The notes under the pieces are model-generated. The model ran no database searches. It was not told the origin of the DNA and saw nothing but the letters and a program-made list of their open reading frames with translations. Source: Vibrio agarilyticus (lineage in GTDB: Bacteria > Pseudomonadota > Gammaproteobacteria > Enterobacterales > Vibrionaceae). From it: DNA of 64,000 nt. The number at the start of each line of letters is the position of its first letter. Positions within the stretch are counted from its first letter, which is position 1. A program made the translations under genes and the position numbers. Where the stretch lies: the NCBI RefSeq assembly GCF_012641465.1, contig NZ_JABAIK010000008.1, forward strand, positions 1 through 64,000, given 5' to 3'. This document shows positions 46,014-54,784 of this stretch, in pieces.

Positions 46014-46150
46014 TATACCTGTCCCACTTGAAATTGCAGGGGTGTTGGCTGGCTCTCGCAAACCGCATCACATAGTTGTCTATGTTCACGAAGTGCTCAG
46101 AGGCTTTGCGCGTTTGCCGCCTACCTGCAACGCCAAGTTGTTTGGGTATA
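46014..46150 (+). repeat. Dispersed hairpin repeat, complete copy
   Basis: TATACCTGTCCCACTTGAAA ... CATCACATAGTTGTCTATGT ... CAACGCCAAGTTGTTTGGGT ATA. Left CGCAAACCGC and right GAGGCTTTGCG have changed together relative to other copies, keeping much of the stem. Confidence 0.9.
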
Positions 46151-46285
46151 TCTGTGGGGCTGTTTCGTATATGAGCACATAAATTTCAAATTGGGCGCCC
46201 ATTGTCCGATAATTTTGCTTGTCTCGCTTCATTGCTTAGGATATCGTACTAGCTAGCTAGTTTAATGATGCGGTAGTAAAGTAGT

Positions 46286-47647
46286 ATGACGCAGCAAACC
46301 TCTTCTTCTCGTGAACATTTTGGCTCAAGACTGGGCTTTATTTTAGCTGCAGCTGGCGCGGCGGTTGGCCTAGGTAATATTTGGGGCTTTCCAACGCAAG
46401 CGGCCAGTAATGGTGGCGGCGCATTCTTGTTGGTCTATTTGGTGATGATCCTTGTCGTCGCCTTTCCTATGCTGGTGATTGAAATGGCCATTGGCCGTCA
46501 CGGTCAAGCAAACCCTGTGGATAGTATGCGCTCACTGACAAGCAGCCCTGCTGGTAAGCGTGTGGGTGAAGTCGTTGGTTGGGTCGGCCTAAGTGTGCCT
46601 TGTTTGGTACTAGCGTTTTATAGCATCGTCGGTGGCTGGATCATCTGCTTTATGCTGGGCGCGATAACTGAATTGGCCGGTCTTGAAGCAGCAACCGCAT
46701 GGTTTAAAGGCTTTAGTATTGAACGCAACGTCTTTGGCACAGTAGTGTTCTACCTTCTGACGATTTACATCGTGCAAGGTGGGGTAAAGCAGGGCATTGA
46801 GAAATGGTCAACACGCCTTATGCCAGCGCTGTTTGTGTTGTTTGCCGTGCTGTTTGTCTACATCATGACGCAAGACGGAGCGATGGAAGGCCTCAAGCAT
46901 TATCTGGTGCCCGATTTTTCTCAAGTGTTTGATCGTAAACTGGTGCTGGCAGCAATGGGACAGGGCTTTTTCTCGCTGACCATTGGCGGCTGTTCAATGC
47001 TGATTTACGGCTCTTACCTTAGTAAGAAAGAGAATTTGCCTAAAATGGCGATGAACGTCACTTTAGTTGATACGGCTGTCGCGTTTATCGCAGGCTTAGT
47101 GGTGATGCCAGCGATGTTTGTTGCGATGCAAAAAGGGGTCCAAATCTACGCAGAAGATGGCTCGCTACTCAACTCAGATACGCTTGTATTCCAAGTGCTG
47201 CCACTGATGTTTGATAGTCTAGGTTTTGTCGGTCAGCTTTTTGCCGTGGTCTTCTTTTTACTACTGACTATTGCTGCGCTAACGTCGTCTATCTCTATGT
47301 TGGAGTGTCCGGTTGCGCTGGTGAGTGAACGCTGTGGCACGCGCCGAGGTGTAACCTCTTGGGCGTTAGGCGGTTTGATTTTGCTGTTCAGTGTTTTCAT
47401 CTGCTTTAACTTTGGCGCGCTGTTTGGCTTGGTAGCAACGGTATCGACTCAGTATGTTCAGCCAGTTGCGGCGCTACTATTTTGCCTCTTCGGCGGTTGG
47501 GTATGGAGCCGAAATAGTAAAATCAATGAGCTTAAGCAAGGTAATCCAGAATTTGAGCAGGGCTTCTTTGGTAAAATTTGGCCTGCTTATGTGAAGTTTG
47601 TGTGCCCGTTATTAGTGGCAACCGTGATTTGGGCATCCTTGGGATAA
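46286..47647 (+). CDS. Neurotransmitter:sodium symporter (NSS/SNF) family transporter
   Basis: 453 residues, about 11-12 membrane helices. The N-terminal GFILAAAGAAVGLGNIWGFP is the NSS TM1 signature that forms the Na+ and substrate sites; SIVGGWIICF is TM3, and ALTSSISMLECPVA is in TM8. It resembles bacterial LeuT/TnaT-like amino-acid transporters, and the substrate is unknown. Na+ drive fits the Nqr sodium gradient. Single gene. Confidence 0.9.
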   Translation: MTQQTSSSREHFGSRLGFILAAAGAAVGLGNIWGFPTQAASNGGGAFLLVYLVMILVVAFPMLVIEMAIGRHGQANPVDSMRSLTSSPAGKRVGEVVGWVGLSVPCLVLAFYSIVGGWIICFMLGAITELAGLEAATAWFKGFSIERNVFGTVVFYLLTIYIVQGGVKQGIEKWSTRLMPALFVLFAVLFVYIMTQDGAMEGLKHYLVPDFSQVFDRKLVLAAMGQGFFSLTIGGCSMLIYGSYLSKKENLPKMAMNVTLVDTAVAFIAGLVVMPAMFVAMQKGVQIYAEDGSLLNSDTLVFQVLPLMFDSLGFVGQLFAVVFFLLLTIAALTSSISMLECPVALVSERCGTRRGVTSWALGGLILLFSVFICFNFGALFGLVATVSTQYVQPVAALLFCLFGGWVWSRNSKINELKQGNPEFEQGFFGKIWPAYVKFVCPLLVATVIWASLG

Positions 47648-47852
47648 GTTTGTTAGTTTGGGTATGAGCTTGTCTTGCTGATGAGCTTGTACCTAACGTC
47701 CGTTTGATGAACGCGAAGGGAAATAGTGAGAGTTAAAACGGAACATGCTCATAGCCAGTGATCATCAGATAGTCACCAGCGCAACCCTGACTTGAGCATT
47801 CAAAAAGAGAGACACACCTGCGAATGTCGAAAAATCTGTCTCTCAAATCACA

Positions 47853-48044
47853 TTAACGAAACTGACCGACGTCAGGTAAGAACTCAAAATTTGCCGTCGC
47901 CAAACGCGCTTCGAGCGCGCTACGACTGATATCAAAAAACGCACAAAGCTTATCTAAATCACCCGAAAAGTCGTCGCGTAATTTCATATTGACGATGCTC
48001 ATGAGCATCACCACGTCCATGGATTCGAAATTGGATAACGTCAT
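47853..48044 (-). CDS. DUF4250 protein
   Basis: 63 residues: MTLSNFESMDVVMLMSIVNM and KLRDDFSGDLDKLCAFFDIS, ending FEFLPDVGQFR. This is the compact helical DUF4250 pattern, function unknown; the label is from memory. It starts 5 bp after the yaeP stop and is probably cotranscribed with it. Confidence 0.7.
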   Translation of the reverse strand: MTLSNFESMDVVMLMSIVNMKLRDDFSGDLDKLCAFFDISRSALEARLATANFEFLPDVGQFR

Positions 48045-48049
48045 GAGGC

Positions 48050-48256
48050 TTACTTATCTTCAAAGTCTGAAATGAGTAAATTCGCCGCGGCAAAAGCCGC
48101 TCTTTCACGCGTTTCTTTTGGCAGTGACTCATCGGCGGCGATATCGTTTAAGGTTTTGACCGCGCACGAAATCGCTTGTGGAACATAGGCCTGATCGCCA
48201 CTACCAATTTGAGCGTAAAGCTCACGTACAAGATCACAACAGCTGTAAACAAGCAT
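48050..48256 (-). CDS. yaeP: YaeP family (UPF0253) protein
   Basis: 68 residues. [20 protein letters not shown] and [16 protein letters not shown] align with E. coli YaeP (CELIRKRYAEIASGD, AAYAAANLLVSD). Function unknown. AGGA precedes ATG 48256. In E. coli it also lies in the proS neighbourhood. Confidence 0.88.
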   Translation of the reverse strand: MLVYSCCDLVRELYAQIGSGDQAYVPQAISCAVKTLNDIAADESLPKETRERAAFAAANLLISDFEDK

Positions 48257-48361
48257 GGATTTTTCCTAGAAATAAATAACTGCGCTCACTATACACATCA
48301 GCAGTGATAAAGACAAAAATGGGTATGGCTGATTTTTCTTTGCAATGATTTTGTGCAATAA

Positions 48362-48387
48362 AAAAGGCCAGCATCAGCTGACCTTTT
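48362..48387 (-). terminator. Terminator after proS
   Basis: AAAAGG-C-CAGC-ATCA-GCTG-A-CCTTTT, with T runs on both strands; it probably ends proS on the minus strand. Confidence 0.75.
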
Positions 48388-48412
48388 AATAATCACACAA
48401 AAATCAATTTAA

Positions 48413-50128
48413 TTATTGAAGCTGCGCTTTAATGTGTTCGACGATATCGGCCATCGCAACAGGCGTTTTTTCACCGCTGCGACGATTTTTATATTCAAAA
48501 TGACCTTCGTCCATGCTGCGATCACCGATAACGATGGTGTGCGGCACGCCAATCAGCTCAATGTCAGAGAACATCACACCTGGGCGCTCTTTACGATCGT
48601 CAAACAGGACTTCGATGCCCATCGCCGTCAATTCCGTATAAAGCTTCTCCGCCGCTTCCTGAACGCGCTCAGATTTATGCATGTTCATTGGCACGATAGC
48701 CACTTGGAATGGCGCAAGAGCATCTGGCCAGATGATGCCGAATTTGTCGTGGTTTTGTTCAATCGCCGCCGCGACCACACGCGAGACACCAATGCCGTAA
48801 CAACCCATCTCAAGAATCACGTTCTTACCGTTTGAGTCGAGTACGCCACAGTTCATCTTTTCAGAATAGGTGGTGCCTAGCTGGAAGATGTGGCCCACTT
48901 CAATGCCGCGTTTAAGCAGCAGTGTGCCTTGACCACATGGGCTTGGATCGCCTTCAACAACGTTACGCAAATCAGCAACTTGACCTAGCTCAACGTCACG
49001 GCCCCAGTTGATGCCGAAGTAGTGTTTACCATCTACGTTCGCGCCTGCGCCAAAGTCGCTCATCACTGCAACGGTGCGGTCAACGATGAATGGTAGTTCA
49101 AGCCCGACAGGGCCTAAAGAGCCAGGACCTGCGCCGATAAGTGCGCGGATCTCTTCTTCGCTGGCCATTTCAAGTGGCGCTGCCACTTCGGCTAGGTTTT
49201 CCGCTTTAATTTCATTCAGCTCGTGGTCGCCACGAATGATGAGAGCTACGATAGGCGCATCAATCTCATCAGAGGCCTTAACAAACAACGTCTTAACGGT
49301 TTTTTCAATCGCAAGGCCATGCTGCTCAACCAGCTCTGCGATGGTTTTGGCGTTTGGTGTATCAACCAGCGTCATTTCCACCGAAGGCGCTGCGCGTTCA
49401 GTTGCTGGCGCAACCGCTTCGGCTTTTTCAATGTTGGCCGCATAATCGGACTCGGTTGAGAACGCGATCAAATCTTCGCCGCTTTCTGCGAGAACGTGGA
49501 ACTCTTGTGAGCCATTACCACCGATAGCGCCAGAGTCAGCCAATACAGGACGGTACTCAAGGCCCATGCGATCAAACGCTTTACAATAAGCATCGTGCAT
49601 CGCTTGGTAAGATTTTTCGAGACCAGCTTTGTCAATGTCAAAGCTATAAGCGTCCATCATGCTAAATTCACGTGCGCGCATTACGCCAAAACGTGGGCGG
49701 CGCTCATCACGGAATTTAGTTTGAATTTGGTACAGATTCATAGGCAGCTGTTTATATGAGCTGACTTCATTGCGTACCAATGCGGTAACCACTTCTTCAG
49801 CCGTTGGGCTTAGAACAAACGGACGCGTATGGCGGTCAGTAAAGCGAAGCAGTTCAGGGCCCATTTTTTCAGAGCGGCCAGTCTCTTCCCACAGCTCAAA
49901 CGGCTGAACAACCGGCATTAAGATCTCGATTGCTCCGGCATTGTCGATCTCTTGACGAACGATGTTTTCGACTTTACGCAGTACACGAAGACCAGTAGGT
50001 AGCCAGGTATAAAGACCTGAAGCTAGCTTACGGATCATACCTGCACGTAGCATGAGCTGGTGGCTCACAACTTCTGCGTCGTTTGGAGTCTCCTTTAGCG
50101 TAGAAAGAAGATAATTACTGGTACGCAT
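48413..50128 (-). CDS. proS: Prolyl-tRNA synthetase (bacterial type)
   Basis: 571 residues, class II synthetase. N-terminal catalytic motifs include [20 protein letters not shown] (motif 1 region), [19 protein letters not shown] (motif 2) and the C-terminal [14 protein letters not shown] (motif 3). An inserted editing domain that clears mis-charged Ala lies about residues 225-410. The anticodon-binding domain follows ([20 protein letters not shown]). Charges tRNA-Pro. Confidence 0.97.
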   Translation of the reverse strand: MRTSNYLLSTLKETPNDAEVVSHQLMLRAGMIRKLASGLYTWLPTGLRVLRKVENIVRQEIDNAGAIEILMPVVQPFELWEETGRSEKMGPELLRFTDRHTRPFVLSPTAEEVVTALVRNEVSSYKQLPMNLYQIQTKFRDERRPRFGVMRAREFSMMDAYSFDIDKAGLEKSYQAMHDAYCKAFDRMGLEYRPVLADSGAIGGNGSQEFHVLAESGEDLIAFSTESDYAANIEKAEAVAPATERAAPSVEMTLVDTPNAKTIAELVEQHGLAIEKTVKTLFVKASDEIDAPIVALIIRGDHELNEIKAENLAEVAAPLEMASEEEIRALIGAGPGSLGPVGLELPFIVDRTVAVMSDFGAGANVDGKHYFGINWGRDVELGQVADLRNVVEGDPSPCGQGTLLLKRGIEVGHIFQLGTTYSEKMNCGVLDSNGKNVILEMGCYGIGVSRVVAAAIEQNHDKFGIIWPDALAPFQVAIVPMNMHKSERVQEAAEKLYTELTAMGIEVLFDDRKERPGVMFSDIELIGVPHTIVIGDRSMDEGHFEYKNRRSGEKTPVAMADIVEHIKAQLQ

Positions 50129-50249
50129 TCAATTTATCCGTTTAGTGAAGTGGAAGTCTCAAGTTTAGGTGCACTTGAGCTTAGAAGCTATGCTTGAGCG
50201 TTTACCGCGCGCAAGCGTAGCCGCTAATAATAACAGTCAAAGTCCATTG

Positions 50250-50954
50250 TCAAAAGCATTCTATTGCACTAACCGTCACACCGGTTTCATCGACGGTAAA
50301 TTTGACGTTAAGATCAAACAGTCGCACGGCGTATTGCTTAGGGTCATGACGACCTTTTTTGTAAGCTGGACGTGGGTCAAGCGCTAAGACTTGCTCAATC
50401 ACAGCGCGTTGATGCGTGTAATTGGCTTGGCGCTCTAGCATGGCGAGTGCCTCCCCTTGCCAAGTGACAGAGAGTGTCTCAGGCTCTGAATCGGCGTACC
50501 CTCCGCTTGCTTGAACAATGGCGTCTGAATAGGGGATATAAGGCTTGATATCGAGAATGGGCGTACCGTCGACAAGATCAACTCCGCCGAGATCGAGATA
50601 GATTTGATCGCCCGTTTTCGTCACGCTATGCAATTCGACCGCTGACATACCAATGCCATTAGGGCGAAACGTGGCGCGAGAAGCAAAGACCCCAATACGT
50701 TCATTTCCGCCAAGACGCGGCGGTCTAACGGTGGGTTTCCAGCCTGCAGTTAAATTTTGATCAAACAAAAACAGCAACCACAAATGGCTAAATTGCTCAA
50801 TGCCACGCACCGATTCAAGGTTATTTGCAGCCCCAACCAGTTTGACACGTGATGTCGCCGCCGGTACGAGGCGAGGCTGGCGAGGCACTGCAAATTTTTC
50901 TTTGTAAGGACTCTCAATGTGGCCAATTGGATTAATGGAATAGTTCACGCTCAT
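50250..50954 (-). CDS. trmO: tRNA (adenine37-N6)-methyltransferase TrmO
   Basis: 234 residues. Methylates N6 of t6A37 in tRNA-Thr, using a beta-barrel SAM fold (UPF0066). Family motifs: INPIGHIESPYKEKFAVPRQ, GIEQFSHLWLLFLF, GVFASRATFRPNGIGMSAVE, LDIKPYIPYSDA. Upstream of proS on the same strand with a 121-bp gap, as in E. coli where tsaA adjoins proS. Confidence 0.95.
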   Translation of the reverse strand: MSVNYSINPIGHIESPYKEKFAVPRQPRLVPAATSRVKLVGAANNLESVRGIEQFSHLWLLFLFDQNLTAGWKPTVRPPRLGGNERIGVFASRATFRPNGIGMSAVELHSVTKTGDQIYLDLGGVDLVDGTPILDIKPYIPYSDAIVQASGGYADSEPETLSVTWQGEALAMLERQANYTHQRAVIEQVLALDPRPAYKKGRHDPKQYAVRLFDLNVKFTVDETGVTVSAIECF

Positions 50955-51124
50955 CTGCCATCTTTAGTGGTATCCCTCGCGACTCGCCGTTGTCACCTTG
51001 CAAGTTGAGACTTATGCGCCTTTAGGTGAATGGAGGCAGCTGGTCATTTGGGTACGTACGTCAATCGTGGACGAACATTAGCATAACTTTGACTTGCTTA
51101 CTCAATTGAGAGTGGTTATCATTT

Positions 51125-51137
51125 GTTATGTTATAAC
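51125..51137. promoter_or_regulatory. Zur box upstream of rpmE2
   Basis: GTTATGTTATAAC fits the proteobacterial Zur core GTTAT-NN-TATAAC exactly, inside the longer palindrome ATGTTATAACAT. It lies 21 bp before the rpmE2 start, placed to block the promoter when zinc is plentiful. Confidence 0.8.
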
Positions 51138-51157
51138 ATCTCATGTGGAGTGCAATT

Positions 51158-51436
51158 ATGAAACCAGATATCCATCCTGATTACCGTCCAGTCGTCTTTC
51201 ACGACACCAGTGTCGATGAGTATTTTATTGTTGGTTCAACGCTGAAAACCGATCGAACCATAGAGTGGAAAGATGGCAAGACATACCCTTATTTCACTAT
51301 TGAGGTCTCATCGGCATCGCATCCGTTTTACACCGGTAAGCAGCGTGTGGTGCAAGCAGAAGGGCGTATTGCCAACTTTAACCGCCGTTTTGGTCAGTTT
51401 GGTAAAACCAATGAAAAGGGTAACGAGTCAGAATGA
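51158..51436 (+). CDS. rpmE2: Ribosomal protein L31 type B (zinc-independent)
   Basis: 92 residues from ATG 51158 ([20 protein letters not shown]), with GGAG seven bases upstream. It lacks the CxxC zinc motif of ordinary L31, marking it as the paralogue that replaces zinc-bound L31 during zinc starvation. A Zur box precedes it. The stop overlaps the rpmJ2 start by four bases (ATGA). Confidence 0.95.
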   Translation: MKPDIHPDYRPVVFHDTSVDEYFIVGSTLKTDRTIEWKDGKTYPYFTIEVSSASHPFYTGKQRVVQAEGRIANFNRRFGQFGKTNEKGNESE

Positions 51437-51558
51437 AGGTATTGTCATCGTTAAAAAGCGCGAAAAGTCGCCATCCTGATTGCCAAATCGTCAAGCGTCG
51501 TGGGCGTTTATACGTGATTTGCAAAGCAAATCCTCGTTTTAAAGCGGTGCAAAGGTAG
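51433..51558 (+). CDS. rpmJ2: Ribosomal protein L36 type B (zinc-independent)
   Basis: 41 residues: [20 protein letters not shown], then [20 protein letters not shown] and a final Arg. Basic and very short, matching the YkgO/L36B form that lacks the complete Cys3-His zinc ribbon of L36A. The start overlaps rpmE2 (ATGA), so the two are translated together, as in E. coli ykgM-ykgO. Confidence 0.93.
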   Translation: MKVLSSLKSAKSRHPDCQIVKRRGRLYVICKANPRFKAVQR

Positions 51559-51610
51559 TTTTATTTGAGCGATACTCTACCCTCAACCTTTAATGTCGTT
51601 ATTTTGGCTA

Positions 51611-51748
51611 TATACCCATCCCACTTGAAGTCGCAGCGTTGTTGACTGGTGCTCGAAAGCCTCATCACATAGTTTATCTATGTTCACGAAGTGCTCAGAG
51701 GCTTTGCTTGCTTGTCGCCTAGCTGCGCTTTCATGTTGTTTGGGTATA
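51611..51748 (+). repeat. Dispersed hairpin repeat, complete copy
   Basis: TATACCCATCCCACTTGAAG ... CATCACATAGTTTATCTATG ... TTCATGTTGTTTGGGTATA. Left GAAAGCCTC and right GAGGCTTTG pair, where other copies have AACCTC and GAGGTT. Its right tip touches the stop codon of the SDR gene at 51749. Confidence 0.9.
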
Positions 51749-52678
51749 TCAGTGTATAAATTGATGAATAACGGTATTGGCATTGTCTTGCGCGGATTCA
51801 TTGCCAATAAGCTCAGGCCAGTATGTTACTTGGTCAGCCAGCTTTCCAGTAAGCCCTTTTTCACTGCCCCACCAAACCCCAGATTTAAAATTATCATCAT
51901 CGAGCATGACATCCACGTAACGTTTCGCGCCGACCTCGACGGAATGGGCCTTACCTAGTCGTTGCATCACCCACATCGCCGCTTCCATCATCCAGCGCTG
52001 GTGCCAAGGGAGCGTTGCGGTGCCTGCTGTGCCTCGAGCCATGCCAGGGTCAATAGTGACAAAACGCATTTGAGGGTGTTGTCTTGCCATGCTCATAGTC
52101 CACATAGCACCCATGAGCTTTACGGAGCCGTAGATGTCAGTATACGTATTGTTACGAACAAATTTTTCACCATTCACTACCGACGTCCACTCTGCAATCG
52201 AACCGTCATTGATGGGCGGTTTCGCCGCGCCGATCTCGGGTGCGCCACGCGCTGCAAAGCTTGCTACATACATCACAGTGCCTTCCTTGGAGAGTTTGCC
52301 ATTGTTGATAAGTAGATCGGTCAAGTAAACATGCCCTAATACATTCGCTGCAAAAATAAACGTGACACCCTCTTTTGTCATTTTGGTCGGTTCAGTTCCA
52401 CCACCTCCACCAGCATTTAAAATCATGCCATCAATGTTCGTGTTGAGGCTTTTGGCCGCGGCGTGGCAGGACTCTAAACTGCTAACGTCAACAACCAAGA
52501 TCTCAAAGATCTTTTTGCCCGTAAGCGCTTCCAGTCGCTGAAGTGCCTCTTGTGCTCGTGTTTGGTTGCGACAGGCCAAAATAATCTTAGAAATGCCGTC
52601 TTGTTGGGCAAATTGTTTTGCAGCTTCAAATCCGAGTCCAGAATTTGCGCCAGTGATGAGAATGGAAGAATGAGCCAT
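51749..52678 (-). CDS. Short-chain dehydrogenase/reductase (protochlorophyllide-reductase-like group)
   Basis: 309 residues. NAD(P)-binding motif [15 protein letters not shown] at the N terminus, [12 protein letters not shown] after strand 2 (NADP preference), LNAGGGGG in place of the usual NNAG, serine in [10 protein letters not shown], and the YGSVKLMGA Tyr-x-x-x-Lys pair. Substrate unknown. It sits alone, bracketed by two same-orientation repeat copies (51611-51748 and 52725-52877), which may mark it as an inserted gene. Confidence 0.82.
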   Translation of the reverse strand: MAHSSILITGANSGLGFEAAKQFAQQDGISKIILACRNQTRAQEALQRLEALTGKKIFEILVVDVSSLESCHAAAKSLNTNIDGMILNAGGGGGTEPTKMTKEGVTFIFAANVLGHVYLTDLLINNGKLSKEGTVMYVASFAARGAPEIGAAKPPINDGSIAEWTSVVNGEKFVRNNTYTDIYGSVKLMGAMWTMSMARQHPQMRFVTIDPGMARGTAGTATLPWHQRWMMEAAMWVMQRLGKAHSVEVGAKRYVDVMLDDDNFKSGVWWGSEKGLTGKLADQVTYWPELIGNESAQDNANTVIHQFIH

Positions 52679-52724
52679 ATGAATTACCTGTAGCTGGGGC
52701 AGATGAGCATTGCTGTGGAGACGT

Positions 52725-52877
52725 TATACTCGTCCTACTTGAAGTTGCAGCGCTTTTTGTTAACGAGATAGGGACGGGCACTCACAAACCTCATCACATA
52801 GTTTATCTATGTTCACGAAGTGCTCAGAGGCTTTGTTCGTCGGTCACCTATCTGCATCTTCAAGTTGTTGGGGTATA
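52725..52877 (+). repeat. Dispersed hairpin repeat, complete copy with insert
   Basis: TATACTCGTCCTACTTGAAG, then TTTTTGTTAACGAGATA not seen in the shorter copies, then CATCACATAGTTTATCTATG and CTTCAAGTTGTTGGGGTATA. Confidence 0.9.
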
Positions 52878-53093
52878 GTCAGCGGTACATCGGTAGAGAC
52901 ATTATAGCTAACGCCAGCGGTAGCGTACTGGCGTACTATCGGATTAGGTTGGTATTGTTATCGGTGGATGTTGGTCCCTAACGTCTTGTTACTGCATTTT
53001 GATATCCAAGACAACTTGCTCGCTAGGAGCCAATATCTGAATCGACTATTACTGAAACGAAAGCTGCGTTAAACAACGTGAAAATAGACCTCA

Positions 53094-53543
53094 CTATTTC
53101 GCGGCTTTTGCCAGAAAACGGTCCAGCTGATTGGCAAACTCACGGCGTTCGGTTTGTGACAGTGCTGCAGGGCCACCTGTCTGAATGCCGCTTGCGCGTA
53201 ATGTATCCATAAAATCACGAATATTGAGCCGAGATTTGATGTTCTCTTTGGTAAAAAGTTCGCCCCGACTACTGAGAGCGTGAGCGCCTTTAGTGATCAC
53301 CTCATCAGCTAATGGAATATCAGAGGTGATAACTAAATCGCCTTCATCGACGCGCGCCACAATTTCGTGGTCGGCGATATCAAACCCACTTGCCACCTGT
53401 AAGAAGCGTAGGTTTTGCCGTGTTGGCAGGGGAATGGTGTGATTCGCAACAAAAGTGCATTCGACTCCCGTTCGCTCAGCGGCGCGGATCAGCGTATCCC
53501 GGATCACTTTTGGACACGCATCGGCATCAACCCAAATTTTCAT
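53094..53543 (-). CDS. yaiI: YaiI/YqxD family (UPF0178) protein
   Basis: 149 residues. The N-terminal [20 protein letters not shown] and [13 protein letters not shown] are the acidic PIN-like motifs of UPF0178 (DUF188). Function unknown; a nuclease-like fold is inferred for the family. The start overlaps the stop of the preceding small gene (ATGA). Confidence 0.92.
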   Translation of the reverse strand: MKIWVDADACPKVIRDTLIRAAERTGVECTFVANHTIPLPTRQNLRFLQVASGFDIADHEIVARVDEGDLVITSDIPLADEVITKGAHALSSRGELFTKENIKSRLNIRDFMDTLRASGIQTGGPAALSQTERREFANQLDRFLAKAAK

Positions 53544-53833
53544 TTCATTTGCTCGTTTAGTTGCTGTTCTAATTGACTGACTCGCTCAAGGAGCTGAGCC
53601 ACTTGCGTTTCAAGTGTTGTGATCCGCTCCGCCTCAGTTGATGTGGCTGCCGCGACTTCGATTTTGGGCACATGCTGCATGTTTTTCCAGCTTTTGATCG
53701 CCGCAATAATCGCAGGGATTGGCACTGCGGTCGTAAGGCGAGCCTTAACGAGAGCTACAGTTGGTGTTTTTCCCTGTTGTCCAAGCTGAGCCAGTACAGT
53801 CTCAAGCTCTTGTGTCACGTTTTGAGTTTTCAT
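53540..53833 (-). CDS. Small coiled-coil protein with KfrA-like N terminus
   Basis: 97 residues from ATG 53833, with AGGAG upstream. The first 60 residues ([20 protein letters not shown], then [14 protein letters not shown]) look like the helix-turn-helix N-terminal domain of KfrA-type DNA-binding proteins. The last 35 ([20 protein letters not shown]) form a leucine-rich coiled coil. DNA binding is an inference from pattern only. Forms a translationally coupled pair with yaiI. Confidence 0.7.
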   Translation of the reverse strand: MKTQNVTQELETVLAQLGQQGKTPTVALVKARLTTAVPIPAIIAAIKSWKNMQHVPKIEVAAATSTEAERITTLETQVAQLLERVSQLEQQLNEQMK

Positions 53834-53861
53834 GGGTTCTCCTTTCATCGATCGCGAGCAT

Positions 53862-53913
53862 TATACCCAAGTCACTTCAAGATGCGTGGTTCAGCGAGAA
53901 TGGCTTGGGTATA
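53862..53913 (+). repeat. Short palindromic repeat, TATACCCAAGT type
   Basis: TATACCCAAGTCACTTCAAG, GATGCGTGGTTCAGCGAG, ending GGCTTGGGTATA, with inverted ends TATACCCAAG/CTTGGGTATA. Second, better copy of the unit at 30107. It lies between the minus-strand pair and the csr RNA control region. Confidence 0.8.
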
Positions 53914-53956
53914 TATTATATGTTTTGCTATCTCGATGGCAAAATTGACCTTATCG

Positions 53957-53974
53957 TGTGCGAGATCGCTTACA
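53957..53974. promoter_or_regulatory. GacA/UvrY/VarA-type activator box for the csr RNA
   Basis: TGTGCGAGATCGCTTACA matches the 18-bp palindromic form TGTAAG-N6-CTTACA bound by GacA-family regulators. It lies about 165-175 bp upstream of the inferred RNA start, the usual distance for csrB promoters. Confidence 0.75.
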
Positions 53975-54096
53975 AAGTCTGTGGGAAAATTGGCAATTTA
54001 GATGTGCAAATGGATGCATTTTTATGGCTAACTCATTCATTCATAAGACTTGTTATGAGTATGTAATGGATTTCAATAAAAAATAATTGTAGCGGC

Positions 54097-54126
54097 TTGC
54101 TGCAAAGGTATGAAAAGGCGCATAAA
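54097..54126 (+). promoter_or_regulatory. Putative core promoter of the csr RNA
   Basis: TTGCTG (54097-54102), an 18-bp spacer and CATAAA (54121-54126), placing transcription start near 54134. Confidence 0.5.
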
Positions 54127-54133
54127 GTAGAAG

Positions 54134-54486
54134 GTGTCAGCAGGGAGTTGACGTGAGACTACCCCAAGGAGTTGGTCTGTCAGGAAGACGAAAGCGAGCA
54201 GACGGAGTCGCTTGCCGGCATGGAGCCATACTCAACGGGAATGTTGAGTCAGGGATAGCAGGAACCCCTTAGGATGAAGGGCAGGGACACCGCTCAAGGA
54301 ACAAGTGACGAGCGCTTAACATGAGGTTAAGCAGTCGGGAAGACGCAGGACACCGCTAGGATGGCGCGATAGGATCTGCAAAAGGGATTGCAGTGATTAT
54401 GGATGATTGTGGGAACGGAACTCAGTAGCCGGAATGCTGCGCAAAGAAATAAAGCCCCAACACAGACGTGTTGGGGCTTATTTTTT
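54134..54486 (+). ncRNA. csrB: CsrB-family regulatory RNA
   Basis: About 350 nt with no open frame but some twenty GGA motifs, many as AGGA or GGGA. Several sit in hairpin loops, for example ACTCAAC-GGGA-ATGTTGAGT (54231) and CTGCAA-AAGGGA-TTGCAG (54377). The 5' end GTCAGCAGGGAGTTGAC resembles the start of E. coli CsrB. It ends in a 12-bp stem AAGCCCCAACAC/GTGTTGGGGCTT (54452-54479) and a T run. CsrB RNAs sequester many copies of the translational regulator CsrA. A VarA-type box and promoter lie upstream. Vibrios carry several such RNAs (CsrB, C, D); which one this is cannot be told. The exact start is inferred. Confidence 0.9.
54452..54486. terminator. Bidirectional terminator of csr RNA and the DUF3301 gene
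   Basis: A 12-bp perfect stem with a 4-base loop, T run on the plus strand and TTTATTTCTTTG on the minus strand. It overlaps the DUF3301 stop codon at 54485. Confidence 0.9.
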
Positions 54487-54784
54487 AGATGCGATGCGGC
54501 GGCAGATCAAAGGCGATAGCGTGAAAGCCGACCATCGTCATTTCACCTTGATAACAATCGTCGCCGAGTGCCGAAAACTCAAAGCGATAGATGGTGTGCC
54601 AGCGCCATTGTCCTTTTGGCGTTTTAAAGCGATGGGCGCCAAACGCCACACTGATCAGTTGTAAATCCAAGCTTCGGCACTTTTGGCTGATGGCCGCGCG
54701 CGCCAGCTCGGCTTGTCGCCGTTGTTGCCAAAAAGCAAAACAGAGCAGCGCCAACAGTAAAATAGCGAGCAGATCTCCCATCAT
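54485..54784 (-). CDS. DUF3301 single-span membrane protein
   Basis: 99 residues. One N-terminal membrane segment (DLLAILLLALLCFAFWQQRR) and a small soluble domain with WRWHTIYRFEFSALGDDCYQ. The pattern is that of DUF3301, function unknown; label from memory. The start overlaps the end of the DUF3549 gene by four bases. Confidence 0.75.
   Translation of the reverse strand: MMGDLLAILLLALLCFAFWQQRRQAELARAAISQKCRSLDLQLISVAFGAHRFKTPKGQWRWHTIYRFEFSALGDDCYQGEMTMVGFHAIAFDLPPHRI

Noticed and set aside
47807-47844. Inverted repeat GAGAGACA/TGTCTCTC after the NSS transporter gene
   Set aside because: A possible terminator, but the 22-base loop and absence of a T run make it too weak to list as one.
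51962-52315. Plus-strand open frame inside the SDR gene
   Set aside because: Antisense to a clear SDR coding region and without a ribosome site.
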